From Ruegeria sp. TM1040 (GTDB lineage: Bacteria; Pseudomonadota; Alphaproteobacteria; Rhodobacterales; Rhodobacteraceae): DNA of 64,000 nucleotides. Positions 1-10,325 of the stretch are shown here, piece by piece. The DNA lies in NCBI RefSeq assembly GCF_000014065.1, contig NC_008044.1, forward strand, positions 333,501 through 397,500, written 5' to 3'. Positions within the stretch are counted from its first letter, which is position 1. Every line of letters starts with the position of its first letter. A model generated the notes under the pieces. That model saw only the letters and a list, made by a program, of their open reading frames with translations, did not search any database and had not been told where the DNA came from. Both the position numbers and the translations under genes were made by a program.

Positions 1-546
1 GTGCACCGGCGCCTCACCGGTCGCACGCCGCGCGGCTACCGCGCCCCGGTCTATAACGTCACGCCCGAGGTGCTCTCGCTCGCGGTGCAGCATGGGCTGA
101 CCTATGAAAGTTCGATGATGGCGGATGATCTGCCCTACCGGATCGACACCCCAACGGGCGCGCTCTACGAGCTGCCGGTGCATTGGGGCAGTGATGATTG
201 GCCACCCTTCGCGCATTTCGACGAGATCGGCTATAAGATGCCGGTGATGTCGCCACGTCGCGGGCTTGAGGCCTCTTTTGAAGAGTTTGAAGCGCAATAT
301 GAGGCCGGAGGTCTCTGGATCGGCATCTGGCATCCTTTTCTCACCGGGCGGCTGGCCCGCTGGCGGGTCGTGGAACGCTGGCTCGAAGCGGTGCTGGCGC
401 GTGGCGATGTCTGGTTCGCACCGCTCGAAGAGATCGCCGCCTATGCGGCCTCCCAAGAGGCCGAAGGCCTTTGGCAGCCGCATCGCGAACCTGCCGCTCC
501 CTACGCAAATCCCGTTTTGATGGAGAAAACGCATGACCAGTTTTGA
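1..546 (+). CDS. Polysaccharide-deacetylase-family protein, 3' part only
   Basis: The reading frame is open from the first base of the window to a TGA at 544-546, so the N-terminal half, including the metal-binding part of the NodB-type fold, lies outside. The visible part has GYRAPVY near residues 12-18, which matches the conserved RxP substrate/active-site motif of polysaccharide deacetylases, and IGIWHPFLTGR near residues 107-117, resembling the late His motif. PuuE-like allantoinases share this architecture. With a DUF1989 protein directly downstream (14-bp overlap), a role in nitrogenous-compound breakdown is as likely as sugar deacetylation. The family call is fairly secure; the substrate is unknown. 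Confidence 0.75.
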   Translation: MHRRLTGRTPRGYRAPVYNVTPEVLSLAVQHGLTYESSMMADDLPYRIDTPTGALYELPVHWGSDDWPPFAHFDEIGYKMPVMSPRRGLEASFEEFEAQYEAGGLWIGIWHPFLTGRLARWRVVERWLEAVLARGDVWFAPLEEIAAYAASQEAEGLWQPHREPAAPYANPVLMEKTHDQF

Positions 547-1234
547 CCGCCCCTTTGAGGCCGCGCGGCCCGATGGCGAAAACCCAAGCGCCCATGAGAC
601 GCTGGCAGAAGGCGGACGACTGCGTCCCGAGGCGACCTATACCATTCCTGCCCGACAGGGGCGGGCGATCCGCATGGCACAGGGGGAGGCCTTGATGGTC
701 ATCAACCGGGATGGCAGCCAGATCGGGGATTTCTGGGCCTTTGTGGAGGGTGACTGTGGCGAGTACCTGTCAATGGAGCACCTGCGCCCGACGTTGAGGC
801 GCGTCTCGCCGCGTCCCGGCGATGTGCTGGTGAGCAATCGCCGCCGTCCGATCCTGACGTTGCTGGAGGATAGTTCGCCCGGGGTCCACGACACGCTTGT
901 GGCCTCCTGCGATGTGCATCGCTACGCGCAGCTTGGGCATGAGGGCTATCACGACAATTGCACCGACAACCTGCGCATGGCGCTGGGCGCGCTGGGTCTG
1001 CGCCCGACCACGGTGCCTTGTCCGCTGAACCTCTGGATGAACACCCCCGTGGTCGAGGGCGGCGCGATGGAATGGCGCCCTCCGGTCTCACGCAGGGGGG
1101 ACCATGTGCTGTTTCGCGCGGAACTGGATGTCGTGGTGGTGATTTCCTGCTGCCCGATGGATCTCTTGCCAATCAACGGTGAGGAGGCGCAGCCCCGCGC
1201 GCTGGATGTGCGGCTGCGCCCAAGGCCCGCGTGA
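533..1234 (+). CDS. DUF1989 / urea carboxylase-associated family protein
   Basis: A 233-residue protein without signal peptide or membrane segment. It looks like the DUF1989 family (urea-carboxylase-associated proteins), with YTIPARQGRAIRMAQGE near residues 36-52, a central VGD-type segment (IGDFWAF) and conserved Cys/His residues around GYHDNCTDN (residues 137-146). The family is often linked to urea, allophanate or pyrimidine degradation, but its chemistry is not settled. The ATG at 533 follows GGAGA at a suitable distance and overlaps the end of the upstream deacetylase gene by 14 bp, so the two are probably translationally coupled. The 74-bp gap to the convergent azoreductase gene holds no clear terminator. 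Confidence 0.8.
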   Translation: MTSFDRPFEAARPDGENPSAHETLAEGGRLRPEATYTIPARQGRAIRMAQGEALMVINRDGSQIGDFWAFVEGDCGEYLSMEHLRPTLRRVSPRPGDVLVSNRRRPILTLLEDSSPGVHDTLVASCDVHRYAQLGHEGYHDNCTDNLRMALGALGLRPTTVPCPLNLWMNTPVVEGGAMEWRPPVSRRGDHVLFRAELDVVVVISCCPMDLLPINGEEAQPRALDVRLRPRPA

Positions 1235-1308
1235 CCTGGCGCGCAGATTGTCTGAGGCGCGCGGATCTTCATCCACGCGCCCGGTGGGTCTTGGCTTGGG
1301 CGTGGCGC

Positions 1309-1977
1309 TCAGGCGGCTTTTACCGCTGCACCGGCCAGATCTGCGGCGCGCGCGCGGGTGCGGGTCTCAGCCGAGGCTACCGATGCCTCGTGGCGCGCGT
1401 CCTTGAACTCCTGGTATTCGATCGCGATTGTTTCGATGTCGGCTTGCGCAACGCCAAAGTAATGCGCGCAGGCTGCCAGCGCCGGATCAAGCGCATTGAG
1501 ATGCGCGCGCGCGCCCCCGGGCGCGAAGCCGAACTCGCCGCGCGAGGAGAGCACCACCAGCCGTTTGCCCGAGAGGATCGGCTCAATCGGGGTGTCGCCA
1601 CGCGCCAGATCAAAGGAAAAGGTCCGGCCAATCCGCGCGACATGGTCGATCCAGCCCTTCAGTGCGGTGGGCATACCGTAGTTGTACATCGGCGCGCCAA
1701 GCACGAGAATGTCGGCCGCGATCACCTCATCGACCAGTTCATCCGACAGCGCCAGACGCTCGGCCATCCACGGCTCTCTGTCCTCGGGTGGGGTAAAGGC
1801 GGCGTGGATGAATTTGTGGTCGATCGCAGGGATCGGCTCACGCCCGACATCGCGGGTAATGACCTTAGTGTCGGGGGCCTTGGCGAGGAATTCCTTGGTG
1901 AACACATCGGTCAGGTGACGGGTGAGGGAGCGTTCTTCAAGCTGGGCGCTTGCATCAATTCGCAACAGAGTGGGCAT
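1309..1977 (-). CDS. azoR: FMN-dependent NADH:quinone reductase / azoreductase (flavodoxin-like fold)
   Basis: A 222-residue soluble flavoprotein of the AzoR family, which reduces quinones and azo bonds with NAD(P)H through bound FMN. The start MPTLLRIDAS is characteristic, followed by the FMN-phosphate loop (SAQLEERS), the PMYNYGMPTALKGWIDH motif at about residues 95-111 and a C-terminal YFG segment. I use ATG 1977 rather than a start 24 bp upstream because AGGAG sits 7 bases before it. It is divergent from a LysR gene, and the shared 169-bp gap contains a T-N11-A dyad at 2060-2078, so control by that regulator is likely. Confidence 0.87.
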   Translation of the reverse strand: MPTLLRIDASAQLEERSLTRHLTDVFTKEFLAKAPDTKVITRDVGREPIPAIDHKFIHAAFTPPEDREPWMAERLALSDELVDEVIAADILVLGAPMYNYGMPTALKGWIDHVARIGRTFSFDLARGDTPIEPILSGKRLVVLSSRGEFGFAPGGARAHLNALDPALAACAHYFGVAQADIETIAIEYQEFKDARHEASVASAETRTRARAADLAGAAVKAA

Positions 1978-2059
1978 TGGCAATCTCCTGTGTCCATGCA
2001 CTATGCGCCTTGCCTAACAAGCGCGCGCAGCACTGGCGAAAGCGAATATCTCAGGCTCG

Positions 2060-2078
2060 GGATGAAGCAGATTCATCC
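2060..2078. promoter_or_regulatory. Inverted repeat, probable LysR-type operator
   Basis: GGATGAA-GCAGA-TTCATCC is a perfect 7-bp inverted repeat. It contains TGAA-N5-TTCA, a T-N11-A LysR box (2063-2075). It lies between the divergent azoreductase and LysR genes, where an autoregulating LysR protein normally binds. Binding itself is inference. Confidence 0.55.
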
Positions 2079-2146
2079 ACCTGTCGGCCAGATTGATCCC
2101 AAAGACATCGCCTCAGACAGAACGCCAGACAGAAAGGATGAGACCG

Positions 2147-3049
2147 ATGCGGCGCTTGCCTCCGCTCCATGCACTTCGCGCCTTTGAAGCTGCTGCACGG
2201 CACCTGCATTTTGCGCGGGCCGCGGCAGAGCTCCACTTGACGCCAACGGCGATCAGCCACCAGATCCGGCTCCTCGAAGAGATACTCGGTGTCAAACTCT
2301 TTCACCGCTACCCGCGCCCGATCCGGCTGTCGGCAGAGGGCGCGGCGCTTTATCCGGTTCTGCGTGAGGGTTTTGATCGCATGGCCGATGTGATCGCTGC
2401 GCTTTCAGCACCAGATGCGCGCCGCCCGCTGACGGTCTCGGTCACGGTGGCCTTCGCGAGCCTCTGGCTGATGCGGCGTCTGCCCGCTCTGCGCAACGAG
2501 GCGGGGTTGAACCTCAAGGTCGAAGCCGACAATCAACCGGTGGATCTTTCCGGGGGGGATGTGGATTTTGCGGTGCGATACGCCCGACAGCCCGGCCCGG
2601 AGGGGCATTGGCGGGCACTTTTCGAGGACCGGCTGGTGCCGCTCTGCGCGCCCGACCTGCTCTGTCGGCACCCGGTTGTGCGGGACGCGGATGTGCTGGG
2701 GTTGCCTCTGATTGCCTACCGCTGGAGCGGGGGGGCGGAGGCCGCGCCAAGCTGGCACGGCTGGTCGCGCGCCGCGGGGCTTTCGCAGGACGTGCCGGAG
2801 GTCTCGCAGCATTTTTCCGAGGAAATTCATGCTATTGATTCCGCGATTGCAGGGCAGGGTGTGGTGCTTGCATCCAGCGTTCTGGCCGCCGCATCCGTTG
2901 CCGCCGGGCAATTGAAGCCGCTGTCCACAACCTCATTGCCGGGGCGCAGCTTTTGGGCGGTTGCGCGCAACGATCACCCGCGTCTCGAGGAGGTGGAGCG
3001 TTTTGCCGCCTGGGCGCGCGACTCTGCAGAGGCGCCGGTTGCCCCTTAG
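2147..3049 (+). CDS. LysR-family transcriptional regulator, GcvA-like
   Basis: A 300-residue LTTR. The N-terminal winged HTH starts at LPPLHALRAFEAAARHLHFA and includes ELHLTPTAISHQIRLLEE; the effector domain starts near residue 95. The wording of the HTH (RAFEAAARHLHFARAAAEL) is typical of the GcvA branch. I choose ATG 2147, because AAAGG at 2133-2137 is 9 bases before it; the ATG at 2138 would touch that site. It is divergent from the azoreductase gene, with an LTTR-type dyad between them, so it probably controls that gene. The effector cannot be read from sequence. Confidence 0.88.
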   Translation: MRRLPPLHALRAFEAAARHLHFARAAAELHLTPTAISHQIRLLEEILGVKLFHRYPRPIRLSAEGAALYPVLREGFDRMADVIAALSAPDARRPLTVSVTVAFASLWLMRRLPALRNEAGLNLKVEADNQPVDLSGGDVDFAVRYARQPGPEGHWRALFEDRLVPLCAPDLLCRHPVVRDADVLGLPLIAYRWSGGAEAAPSWHGWSRAAGLSQDVPEVSQHFSEEIHAIDSAIAGQGVVLASSVLAAASVAAGQLKPLSTTSLPGRSFWAVARNDHPRLEEVERFAAWARDSAEAPVAP

Positions 3050-3087
3050 CGGCTGCCTGACCCGATGGGCATCCTGAACGGTCGCGG

Positions 3088-3942
3088 TCAGATCTCGGTG
3101 ATCGCCTGTGTGAGCGCCTGCCATTGGTCGCGCGACACACCCTCTGGGCTCGTCAGCATCCAGTAGGTCTCGTGATGGGGCAGGGAAGCCGTGCTGAGCC
3201 GCACCAAGGCGCCGCTGTCCAGAGCCTCTGCGCAGAGGGGCAGAGAGGCCAGAAACACACCAAGCCCGGCCTTGGCCGCGCCAAGCGCCGACAGGTGAGT
3301 GTCGAACCTGAGACTTGGCAAGGGCGTGGTCGGGATACCAAAGCGTGCCGCCCAGGCGTGCCAACCCGGGCGCGGACCCGCGCAGGCGATGCGGGGCAAG
3401 CCGGTCCAATGCGGCGCGCCCGCCACAAGCGCGGGGGCTGCGACGGGTGCGATCTCTTCCTTGTAGAGGCTGGCGCGGTAGGCATGCGGCCAGTTGCCTG
3501 AACCATAGCGAATTCGGATCACATCGTCTTGAGGCGCGTCATGGGCACCAACAACCATGGACTGCACCGAGATTTCAGCATTGGTCAGCGTTTGCAGGCG
3601 GGCCAGTCTGGGCAGGAGCCACAGCTCGATCACGGTCTGGCTGGCCGAAAGCGTAAGACGCTGGCGGCTGGTGCCAAAGACGGCCTCTGTGCTGTCGCGC
3701 AACCCTTCGAGCGCAAGTCGGACGTGGGGCACCCAGGCTTCGCCCTCTACCGTGAGCGAGATGGCGCGGGCCCGGCGGTGAAAAAGGGGCGTGCCAAGAA
3801 GCTGCTCCAGCTGTCCGATCCGCTGGCTCACTGCGGCCTGTGTCAGCCCGAGTTCCTCTGCGGCGGCGGTAAAGCTGCCAAGGCGCGCGGCGGCTTCGAA
3901 GGCGCGGATCCATTCAAGCGGAGGCAGGCGATCTTTATTCAT
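3088..3942 (-). CDS. LysR-family transcriptional regulator next to tmpAB
   Basis: A 284-residue LTTR with a GcvA-like HTH (LPPLEWIRAFEAAARLGSFT, then ELGLTQAAVSQRIGQLEQ) and a periplasmic-binding-protein-like effector domain. It is divergent from tmpA and tail-to-tail with the preceding LysR gene. I use ATG 3942; an in-frame GTG at 3954 is also possible, and neither has a strong ribosome-binding site. The 99-bp gap to tmpA contains TCAGG-N9-CCTGA (3958-3976). A role as the specific regulator of the phosphonate oxygenase operon is inferred from position. Confidence 0.87.
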   Translation of the reverse strand: MNKDRLPPLEWIRAFEAAARLGSFTAAAEELGLTQAAVSQRIGQLEQLLGTPLFHRRARAISLTVEGEAWVPHVRLALEGLRDSTEAVFGTSRQRLTLSASQTVIELWLLPRLARLQTLTNAEISVQSMVVGAHDAPQDDVIRIRYGSGNWPHAYRASLYKEEIAPVAAPALVAGAPHWTGLPRIACAGPRPGWHAWAARFGIPTTPLPSLRFDTHLSALGAAKAGLGVFLASLPLCAEALDSGALVRLSTASLPHHETYWMLTSPEGVSRDQWQALTQAITEI

Positions 3943-3957
3943 AAGGAAAACCACGTC

Positions 3958-3976
3958 TCAGGTCATATATTCCTGA
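3958..3976. promoter_or_regulatory. Inverted repeat between LysR gene and tmpA
   Basis: TCAGG-N9-CCTGA, with the AT-rich spacer TCATATATT. It sits 16 bp from the LysR start and 66 bp before the tmpA ATG, where a LysR regulator would bind. The arms are only 5 bp, so chance is not excluded. Confidence 0.35.
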
Positions 3977-3990
3977 TTTGTGTTTATTGA

Positions 3991-5777
<1,787 letters not shown>

Positions 5778-5903
5778 TCGCGCGCGATAGGCCCAGACAG
5801 AGCGTCGGTGGGCCGAGCACCGATTGAACGGTGGATCGCGCCCGGGCGCTTCTGGAGCGGGCGAAGGTCACCCGACATCGCATCACTTGATCTTTGCCCC
5901 CAG

Positions 5904-5931
5904 CAGCCAGGCTTTGACGCCTGGTTGTTGT
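5904..5931 (+). terminator. Hairpin, probable terminator of tmpAB
   Basis: CAGCCAGGC-TTTGAC-GCCTGGTTG pairs over 9 bp with one G-U, followed by TTGTC. The T-tract is poor. It lies in the 231-bp convergent gap between tmpB and the YqaA-like gene; nothing else was recognised in that gap. Confidence 0.5.
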
Positions 5932-6008
5932 CATGTGTGAGGTGGTTCTTGCATGGTGGAGAGAACGCTTCTGGTGGCCATACGTGCGCCTCAAGTTCCT
6001 GAAATGGC

Positions 6009-6437
6009 TCAGAGAAACCCCTGTGTGGCCATGGCGAGCACCACATAGCGGCCGCCCTTTGAGAGCGTGACAATCAAAAGGAAACGCCAGAGGGGCTCTT
6101 TCATCACGCCTGCCGCGAGCGTCAACGGATCGCCGACGATGGGCAACCAGCTGCCAAGCAGGCTCCAATAGCCCCAGCGCCGGTACCATCCGGCGGCTCT
6201 GGAGAGCTGTTGTTCGGAGACGGGAAACCAACGCCGGTCCGCATAGGCGGTGAGAAAGCGGCCCAAAACCCAGTTCACCACCGATCCAAGCACATTGCCG
6301 AGCGTGGCCGTCATGACCAGCAGTAGTGCAGAGTGACCCCCGGACAGCAGCAGCCCGACAAGCACCGCCTCGGATTGGGCAGGGATCAAAGTCGCGGCCA
6401 GAAACGCCGCGAAAAACAGACCAAGGAGGGCGATCAT
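6009..6437 (-). CDS. YqaA/DedA-type small integral membrane protein
   Basis: A 142-residue membrane protein with about four hydrophobic segments (roughly residues 1-20, 25-48, 95-115 and 120-140). SEAVLVGLLLSGG, the NVLGSVVNWVLGR motif and GSWLPIVGDPLTLAAG fit the YqaA branch of the SNARE-associated/DedA family. YqaA proteins are poorly characterised inner-membrane proteins; DedA relatives are implicated in lipid flipping and envelope homeostasis. Its ATG lies 1 base after the stop of the upstream MFS gene, so the two form an operon. ATG 6437 is chosen because the upstream residues are hydrophilic and belong to the overlapping gene. Confidence 0.8.
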   Translation of the reverse strand: MIALLGLFFAAFLAATLIPAQSEAVLVGLLLSGGHSALLLVMTATLGNVLGSVVNWVLGRFLTAYADRRWFPVSEQQLSRAAGWYRRWGYWSLLGSWLPIVGDPLTLAAGVMKEPLWRFLLIVTLSKGGRYVVLAMATQGFL

Positions 6438-6438
6438 C

Positions 6439-7764
6439 CTATCCCTGCGTTGGCCAGTGACGGTGCAGATCGTCGATGATGATCGCGTGTTGATGCGGTG
6501 TGGTGCCAAATTGGCGCATGTGGGGATGGTCCGCCGGCAGGTCCTCATGGTCATGGAGGATCACGTCGGGCGCGTTCTTGGGCCAGAGCCGCAGGCAGGC
6601 AAGGATGCCGAGCCCGGAGAGGGCTGCCAGCACGACCAGTGCTGGCAATGGGCCAAGCCCCGTCATCAGCCAGCCTGACAGCGGATAGGTCAGCAGCCAG
6701 CAGGCGTGGGATAGCGCGAACTGCGCGGCAAAGATTGCAGGGCGGTCTTCGGCATGGGCGGAGCGGCGCAGCAAACGGCCCGAGGGCGTTTGTGTGCTTG
6801 AATAGCCGATCCCAACCAGAAACCACGCCACCAGCACGCCTGCCCAGGATAGATCGGCAAGGGCAATGACAGCCGCAAGACCAAGAAGCGCCCCCACCAT
6901 CAGGGTGGCCCCGGCGATCATCACCGGACGGTCCTTGAGCGTGTCGAGCACCCGCGGCAGCGCCAAAGACGCCAGCATCGACCCGGCCCCGAAGGCAAAG
7001 AGGGTCCAGGCAAGCGCGCTCTCGGAGAGGCCAAGCTCTCCGCGTATCAGCACAACCGAGTTCACCAGCACCATGGCTCCGGCAGATGCGACCGCGAGGT
7101 TCAGGCACAAGAGCCCGCGCAGCCGAGGCGTGGCAAGGTAGATCCGAATACCGCGTGTGGTGCGGGCATAGATCCCGCGCCGCGTGCTTGGCTTGGGGCT
7201 GGGCAGGAGCACCGAGACCACAAGCAGCGCAGATCCCAGAAACCCGATCGCCGTGCCGAGGAACAGCGTGTTGTAGGCCATCACGGTCAACAGCAGCGCG
7301 GCCAGCGTCGGGCTGATGATATTTTCGAGATCATAGGCGAGACGCGACAGTGACAGCGCGCGGGTGTAGCGCTCCTCTTCGGGCAACACATCCGGAAGGG
7401 TTGCCTGAAAGGTGGGCGTAAAGGCGGCGGAGGCCGATTGCAGCAGGAAGATCAGCACATAGACCTGCCAGATCTCGGTCACGAAGGGCAGGGCGATGGC
7501 AACCCCGGCGCGAACCAGATCGAGGATCACGAGCAACTGGCGCCGGTTCACACTGTCGGCAAAGGCCCCGGCCACCGGCGCAATCCCCACATAAGCGACC
7601 ATCTTCAGGGTAAAGACAGTGCCGAGCACCATCGCGGCGCTGTTGCCCGCCAGGTCATAGGCCAATAGCCCAAGCGCGACCGTCGACAGCCCCGTGCCCA
7701 ACAGGGCGACGACCTGCGCGAGGAAAAGATGTCGGTAGGTGCGGTCTGCCAAAATCGAGAGCAT
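6439..7764 (-). CDS. Major facilitator superfamily exporter with histidine-rich C-terminal tail
   Basis: A 441-residue 12-TM MFS protein. The N-terminus MLSILADRTYRHLFLAQVVALLG is typical of the enterobactin-exporter/NreB-like branch, with a GAFADSVNRRQLL cytoplasmic loop between TM2 and TM3. After the last helix comes a cytoplasmic tail of about 38 residues holding eight histidines (HDHEDLPADHPH ... PHQHA ... LHRHW). NreB-type nickel exporters carry comparable His-rich tails, so divalent-metal export is a reasonable guess but not proven. ATG 7764 has GAGG upstream; the longer frame would add a stray N-terminus. It is followed directly by the YqaA-like gene. Confidence 0.82.
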   Translation of the reverse strand: MLSILADRTYRHLFLAQVVALLGTGLSTVALGLLAYDLAGNSAAMVLGTVFTLKMVAYVGIAPVAGAFADSVNRRQLLVILDLVRAGVAIALPFVTEIWQVYVLIFLLQSASAAFTPTFQATLPDVLPEEERYTRALSLSRLAYDLENIISPTLAALLLTVMAYNTLFLGTAIGFLGSALLVVSVLLPSPKPSTRRGIYARTTRGIRIYLATPRLRGLLCLNLAVASAGAMVLVNSVVLIRGELGLSESALAWTLFAFGAGSMLASLALPRVLDTLKDRPVMIAGATLMVGALLGLAAVIALADLSWAGVLVAWFLVGIGYSSTQTPSGRLLRRSAHAEDRPAIFAAQFALSHACWLLTYPLSGWLMTGLGPLPALVVLAALSGLGILACLRLWPKNAPDVILHDHEDLPADHPHMRQFGTTPHQHAIIIDDLHRHWPTQG

Positions 7765-8016
7765 CAGAAACCTCGGCGGGCTGGGGCGGGTCGACCGCGG
7801 GAATGATCCGGGCTGGGCGTGGGCTGCGCCATGAACAAGCGCTAGCGCCGCCAGAAGGATATGGCAAGGCGACAAACGGGCGCCGCGCCGGTGACAAATC
7901 CGATCCTTGAACGACGCAGGCGATTGGCCCTTTTGAAGAAATCATGGCGCCAACCCCGTCGAATGTCGTATGAACGGGCGCGGCCGCACTGGTTCACGAC
8001 ATCTGAAGGACACCCG

Positions 8017-8457
8017 ATGACCCAAACCGTCTACATTCTCAATGGGCCCAACCTGAACCTTCTGGGCACCCGCGAGCCCGAGATCTATGGGCGCGAAACG
8101 CTGGCCGACATCGAGGCGCGGTGTCGCACGCTGTGCGAGGGGCACGGGTTTGAGCTTATGTTCCTGCAGTCCAACCACGAGGGCCAGCTTGTCGACTGGA
8201 TTCAGGAGGCCCGGACCTCGGCCTGCGGTATCATCATCAACCCCGCAGCCTATACGCATACCTCTGTCGCCATTCGCGATGCGCTAAGTGCCTGCGAGAT
8301 GCCGATCTTCGAGGTGCATCTGTCGAATGTACATGCGCGCGAGGCCTTTCGGCACCATTCCTATGTGTCGGCGATTGCGACCGGGGTGATCGCGGGGTTT
8401 GGCTCTTTTGGCTATGTCGCCGCGCTAGAGAAACTGGCGCAGGACGTTGGAGCCTGA
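8017..8457 (+). CDS. aroQ: 3-dehydroquinate dehydratase, type II
   Basis: A 146-residue cytosolic enzyme that dehydrates 3-dehydroquinate to 3-dehydroshikimate in the shikimate (or quinate) pathway. All type II motifs are present: [18 protein letters not shown] at the start, [28 protein letters not shown] and [20 protein letters not shown] with the catalytic histidine. ATG 8017 follows GAAGGA by six bases. In many alphaproteobacteria aroQ precedes accB-accC; here it stands alone before a permease gene, so this may be a second copy or a relocated one. Confidence 0.95.
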
Positions 8458-8634
8458 ACGCCCTACCCTCCTAACGGACGGAGGTGTGGCTGGTCTTCTC
8501 CCATAGCTGACGCGGGGTAGCACTGTCTGCGGGTGGCCGCGGTTTTGCACCGGTTTTGAGGTTCCTATGAGCACAAGTGGGGATCGGCGCAGGCCGGCGC
8601 GCGCCCCTGGGCGGGTCCGACTGTGCCCAATACG

Positions 8635-8682
8635 CCCGACATCTTGCGTCTCACATTTTGTCCCCGCACGTCGGGTTTTTTT
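8635..8682 (+). terminator. Long-loop hairpin plus T7 tract upstream of the NCS1 permease gene
   Basis: CCCGAC (8635-8640) can pair with GTCGGG (8670-8675), followed at once by seven T. The loop is 29 bases, which is long for a simple terminator. It lies 60 bp before the permease start, so it may end aroQ transcripts or act as an attenuator. Confidence 0.35.
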
Positions 8683-8741
8683 GGTTTGCGCCCTTTGAAA
8701 GAACACGCCACAAATCCGGCTGTAAGGGAGGAAAACTAGAA

Positions 8742-10232
8742 ATGACTGACATAACAAGCGGTTATGCCGCCTCAGAGGGTGCCGCGCACGCGCAGCTGGA
8801 CCGTGCGCGCCTGGACCCCGAACTCTATAACGAGGATCAACTGCCCACCACCGCCGCCGAGCGCACATGGAATTGGCTGTCGATTTCGGCGCTTTGGGTC
8901 GGGATGGTGGTCTGTATCCCAACGTATCTTCTGGCGTCCTATCTGATTGGCGCGGGAATGAGCTGGGATCAGGCGGTTCTGACCATTCTGGCGGCCAATG
9001 CCATCGTGCTCATCCCGATGGTGCTGGTGGGCCATGCCGGCACCAAATACGGCATCCCGTTTCCGGTGCTGTTGCGCGCGTCCTTTGGTCCCGTGGGGGC
9101 CAAGATCCCGGCTGTTGCCCGTGGGATCGTGGCCTGCGGCTGGTTTGGCATCCAGACATGGGTTGGCGGTTCTGCGATCTTTGTGATCGTCAACAAGCTC
9201 ACCGGAGGCGCGCTCGCGGCGGAGGCGCTGCCGCTTCTGGGGATCAGCCTTGGCGAATTTGTCTGCTTCTTGGCGTTCTGGGGCCTGCATCTCTACTTCA
9301 TCAAGAACGGCACCGAGTCGATCCGCTGGCTTGAGACCTATGCCGCGCCGTTCCTGCTGGCGATGGGGCTTGCGCTCCTGGCATGGGCCTATTCTGCGGC
9401 GGGCGGATTTGGCGAGATGCTCTCCACCCCCAGCGCCTTTGATGTGGGCCAGCCCAAAGAGGGGCAGTTCTGGGCGGTGTTCTGGCCAAGCCTGACGGGT
9501 ATGATTGGCTATTGGGCGACGCTTGCGCTCAATATTCCGGATTTCACCCGTCACGCCCGCAGCCAGAAAGATCAGTTGGTGGGGCAGATGGTGGGTCTGC
9601 CGATCCCGATGGCGTTGTTTGCCTTTATCGCCTCTGCTGTGACCTCGGCCACGGTTGTGATCTTTGGTGAGGCGATCTGGGATCCGGTGCAGCTCTCTGA
9701 ACGCATGGGCGGCTCTGCGGTGATCATCGCGCTTTTTGCGCTGATCGTGGCGACGCTGACGACAAACCTTGCGGCCAATGTGGTGGCCCCGGCGCATGGG
9801 TTTGCCAATCTTGCGCCAAGCAAGATCAACCTTAAGCGTGGCGGCTATATCACGGCAGCCATCGGGATCGCGATGTTCCCGTGGATTCTGGTGAACCACA
9901 TCGTTGGGTGGCTGATTGCCTATTCCGCGCTTTTGGGGCCGATCGCGGGCGTGATGCTGGCGGATTATTACCTCTTGCGCAAAACCCGGCTCGAGGTTGC
10001 GGATCTCTTTAAATCAAACGGCATCTATGCGGGGCACAATGGCACCAACTGGGCCGGTGTCCTGGCGCTGGTCATCGGCATTCTGCCAAATCTGCCGGGC
10101 TTTCTGGCCGGGGTGGGGCTTACGGATGGGACCTCGCCGTTCTTTGCGATGATCTATACCTACGCCTGGTTTGTGGGGCTCTTTGTTGCGGGCGCGGCCT
10201 ATTTGCTGCTCTCCAAAATGGTTAACAAATAA
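8742..10232 (+). CDS. NCS1-family nucleobase/allantoin-type permease
   Basis: A 496-residue, 12-TM inner-membrane transporter. The cytoplasmic N-terminus ends in NEDQLPTTAAERTWNWLSI, then TM1 (ISALWVGMVVCIPTYLLAS), both standard for NCS1 permeases (cytosine, uracil, allantoin, hydantoin). The TM3 region contains GIPFPVLLRASFG, and ARGIVACGWFGIQTWVGG follows, typical of the PucI/Mhp1-like branch. ATG 8742 is preceded by GGGAGG. The substrate cannot be fixed from sequence; DUF1989 and an allantoinase-like fragment about 8 kb upstream hint at purine or hydantoin salvage. A strong hairpin follows at 10241-10263. Confidence 0.87.
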   Translation: MTDITSGYAASEGAAHAQLDRARLDPELYNEDQLPTTAAERTWNWLSISALWVGMVVCIPTYLLASYLIGAGMSWDQAVLTILAANAIVLIPMVLVGHAGTKYGIPFPVLLRASFGPVGAKIPAVARGIVACGWFGIQTWVGGSAIFVIVNKLTGGALAAEALPLLGISLGEFVCFLAFWGLHLYFIKNGTESIRWLETYAAPFLLAMGLALLAWAYSAAGGFGEMLSTPSAFDVGQPKEGQFWAVFWPSLTGMIGYWATLALNIPDFTRHARSQKDQLVGQMVGLPIPMALFAFIASAVTSATVVIFGEAIWDPVQLSERMGGSAVIIALFALIVATLTTNLAANVVAPAHGFANLAPSKINLKRGGYITAAIGIAMFPWILVNHIVGWLIAYSALLGPIAGVMLADYYLLRKTRLEVADLFKSNGIYAGHNGTNWAGVLALVIGILPNLPGFLAGVGLTDGTSPFFAMIYTYAWFVGLFVAGAAYLLLSKMVNK

Positions 10233-10240
10233 CAACTGTT

Positions 10241-10263
10241 GCTCCGGGGGAAGACCCCGGAGC
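10241..10263 (+). terminator. Terminator hairpin after the NCS1 permease gene
   Basis: GCTCCGGGG-GAAGA-CCCCGGAGC is a perfect 9-bp stem 8 bases after the stop codon. The tail GCCTTGATTTT has a delayed T-run. Confidence 0.65.
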
Positions 10264-10325
10264 GCCTTGATTTTAGCGCCAACTATCCAGCGTCTAGCGA
10301 CAAAAAGCACCCTCAACTCAAAATG

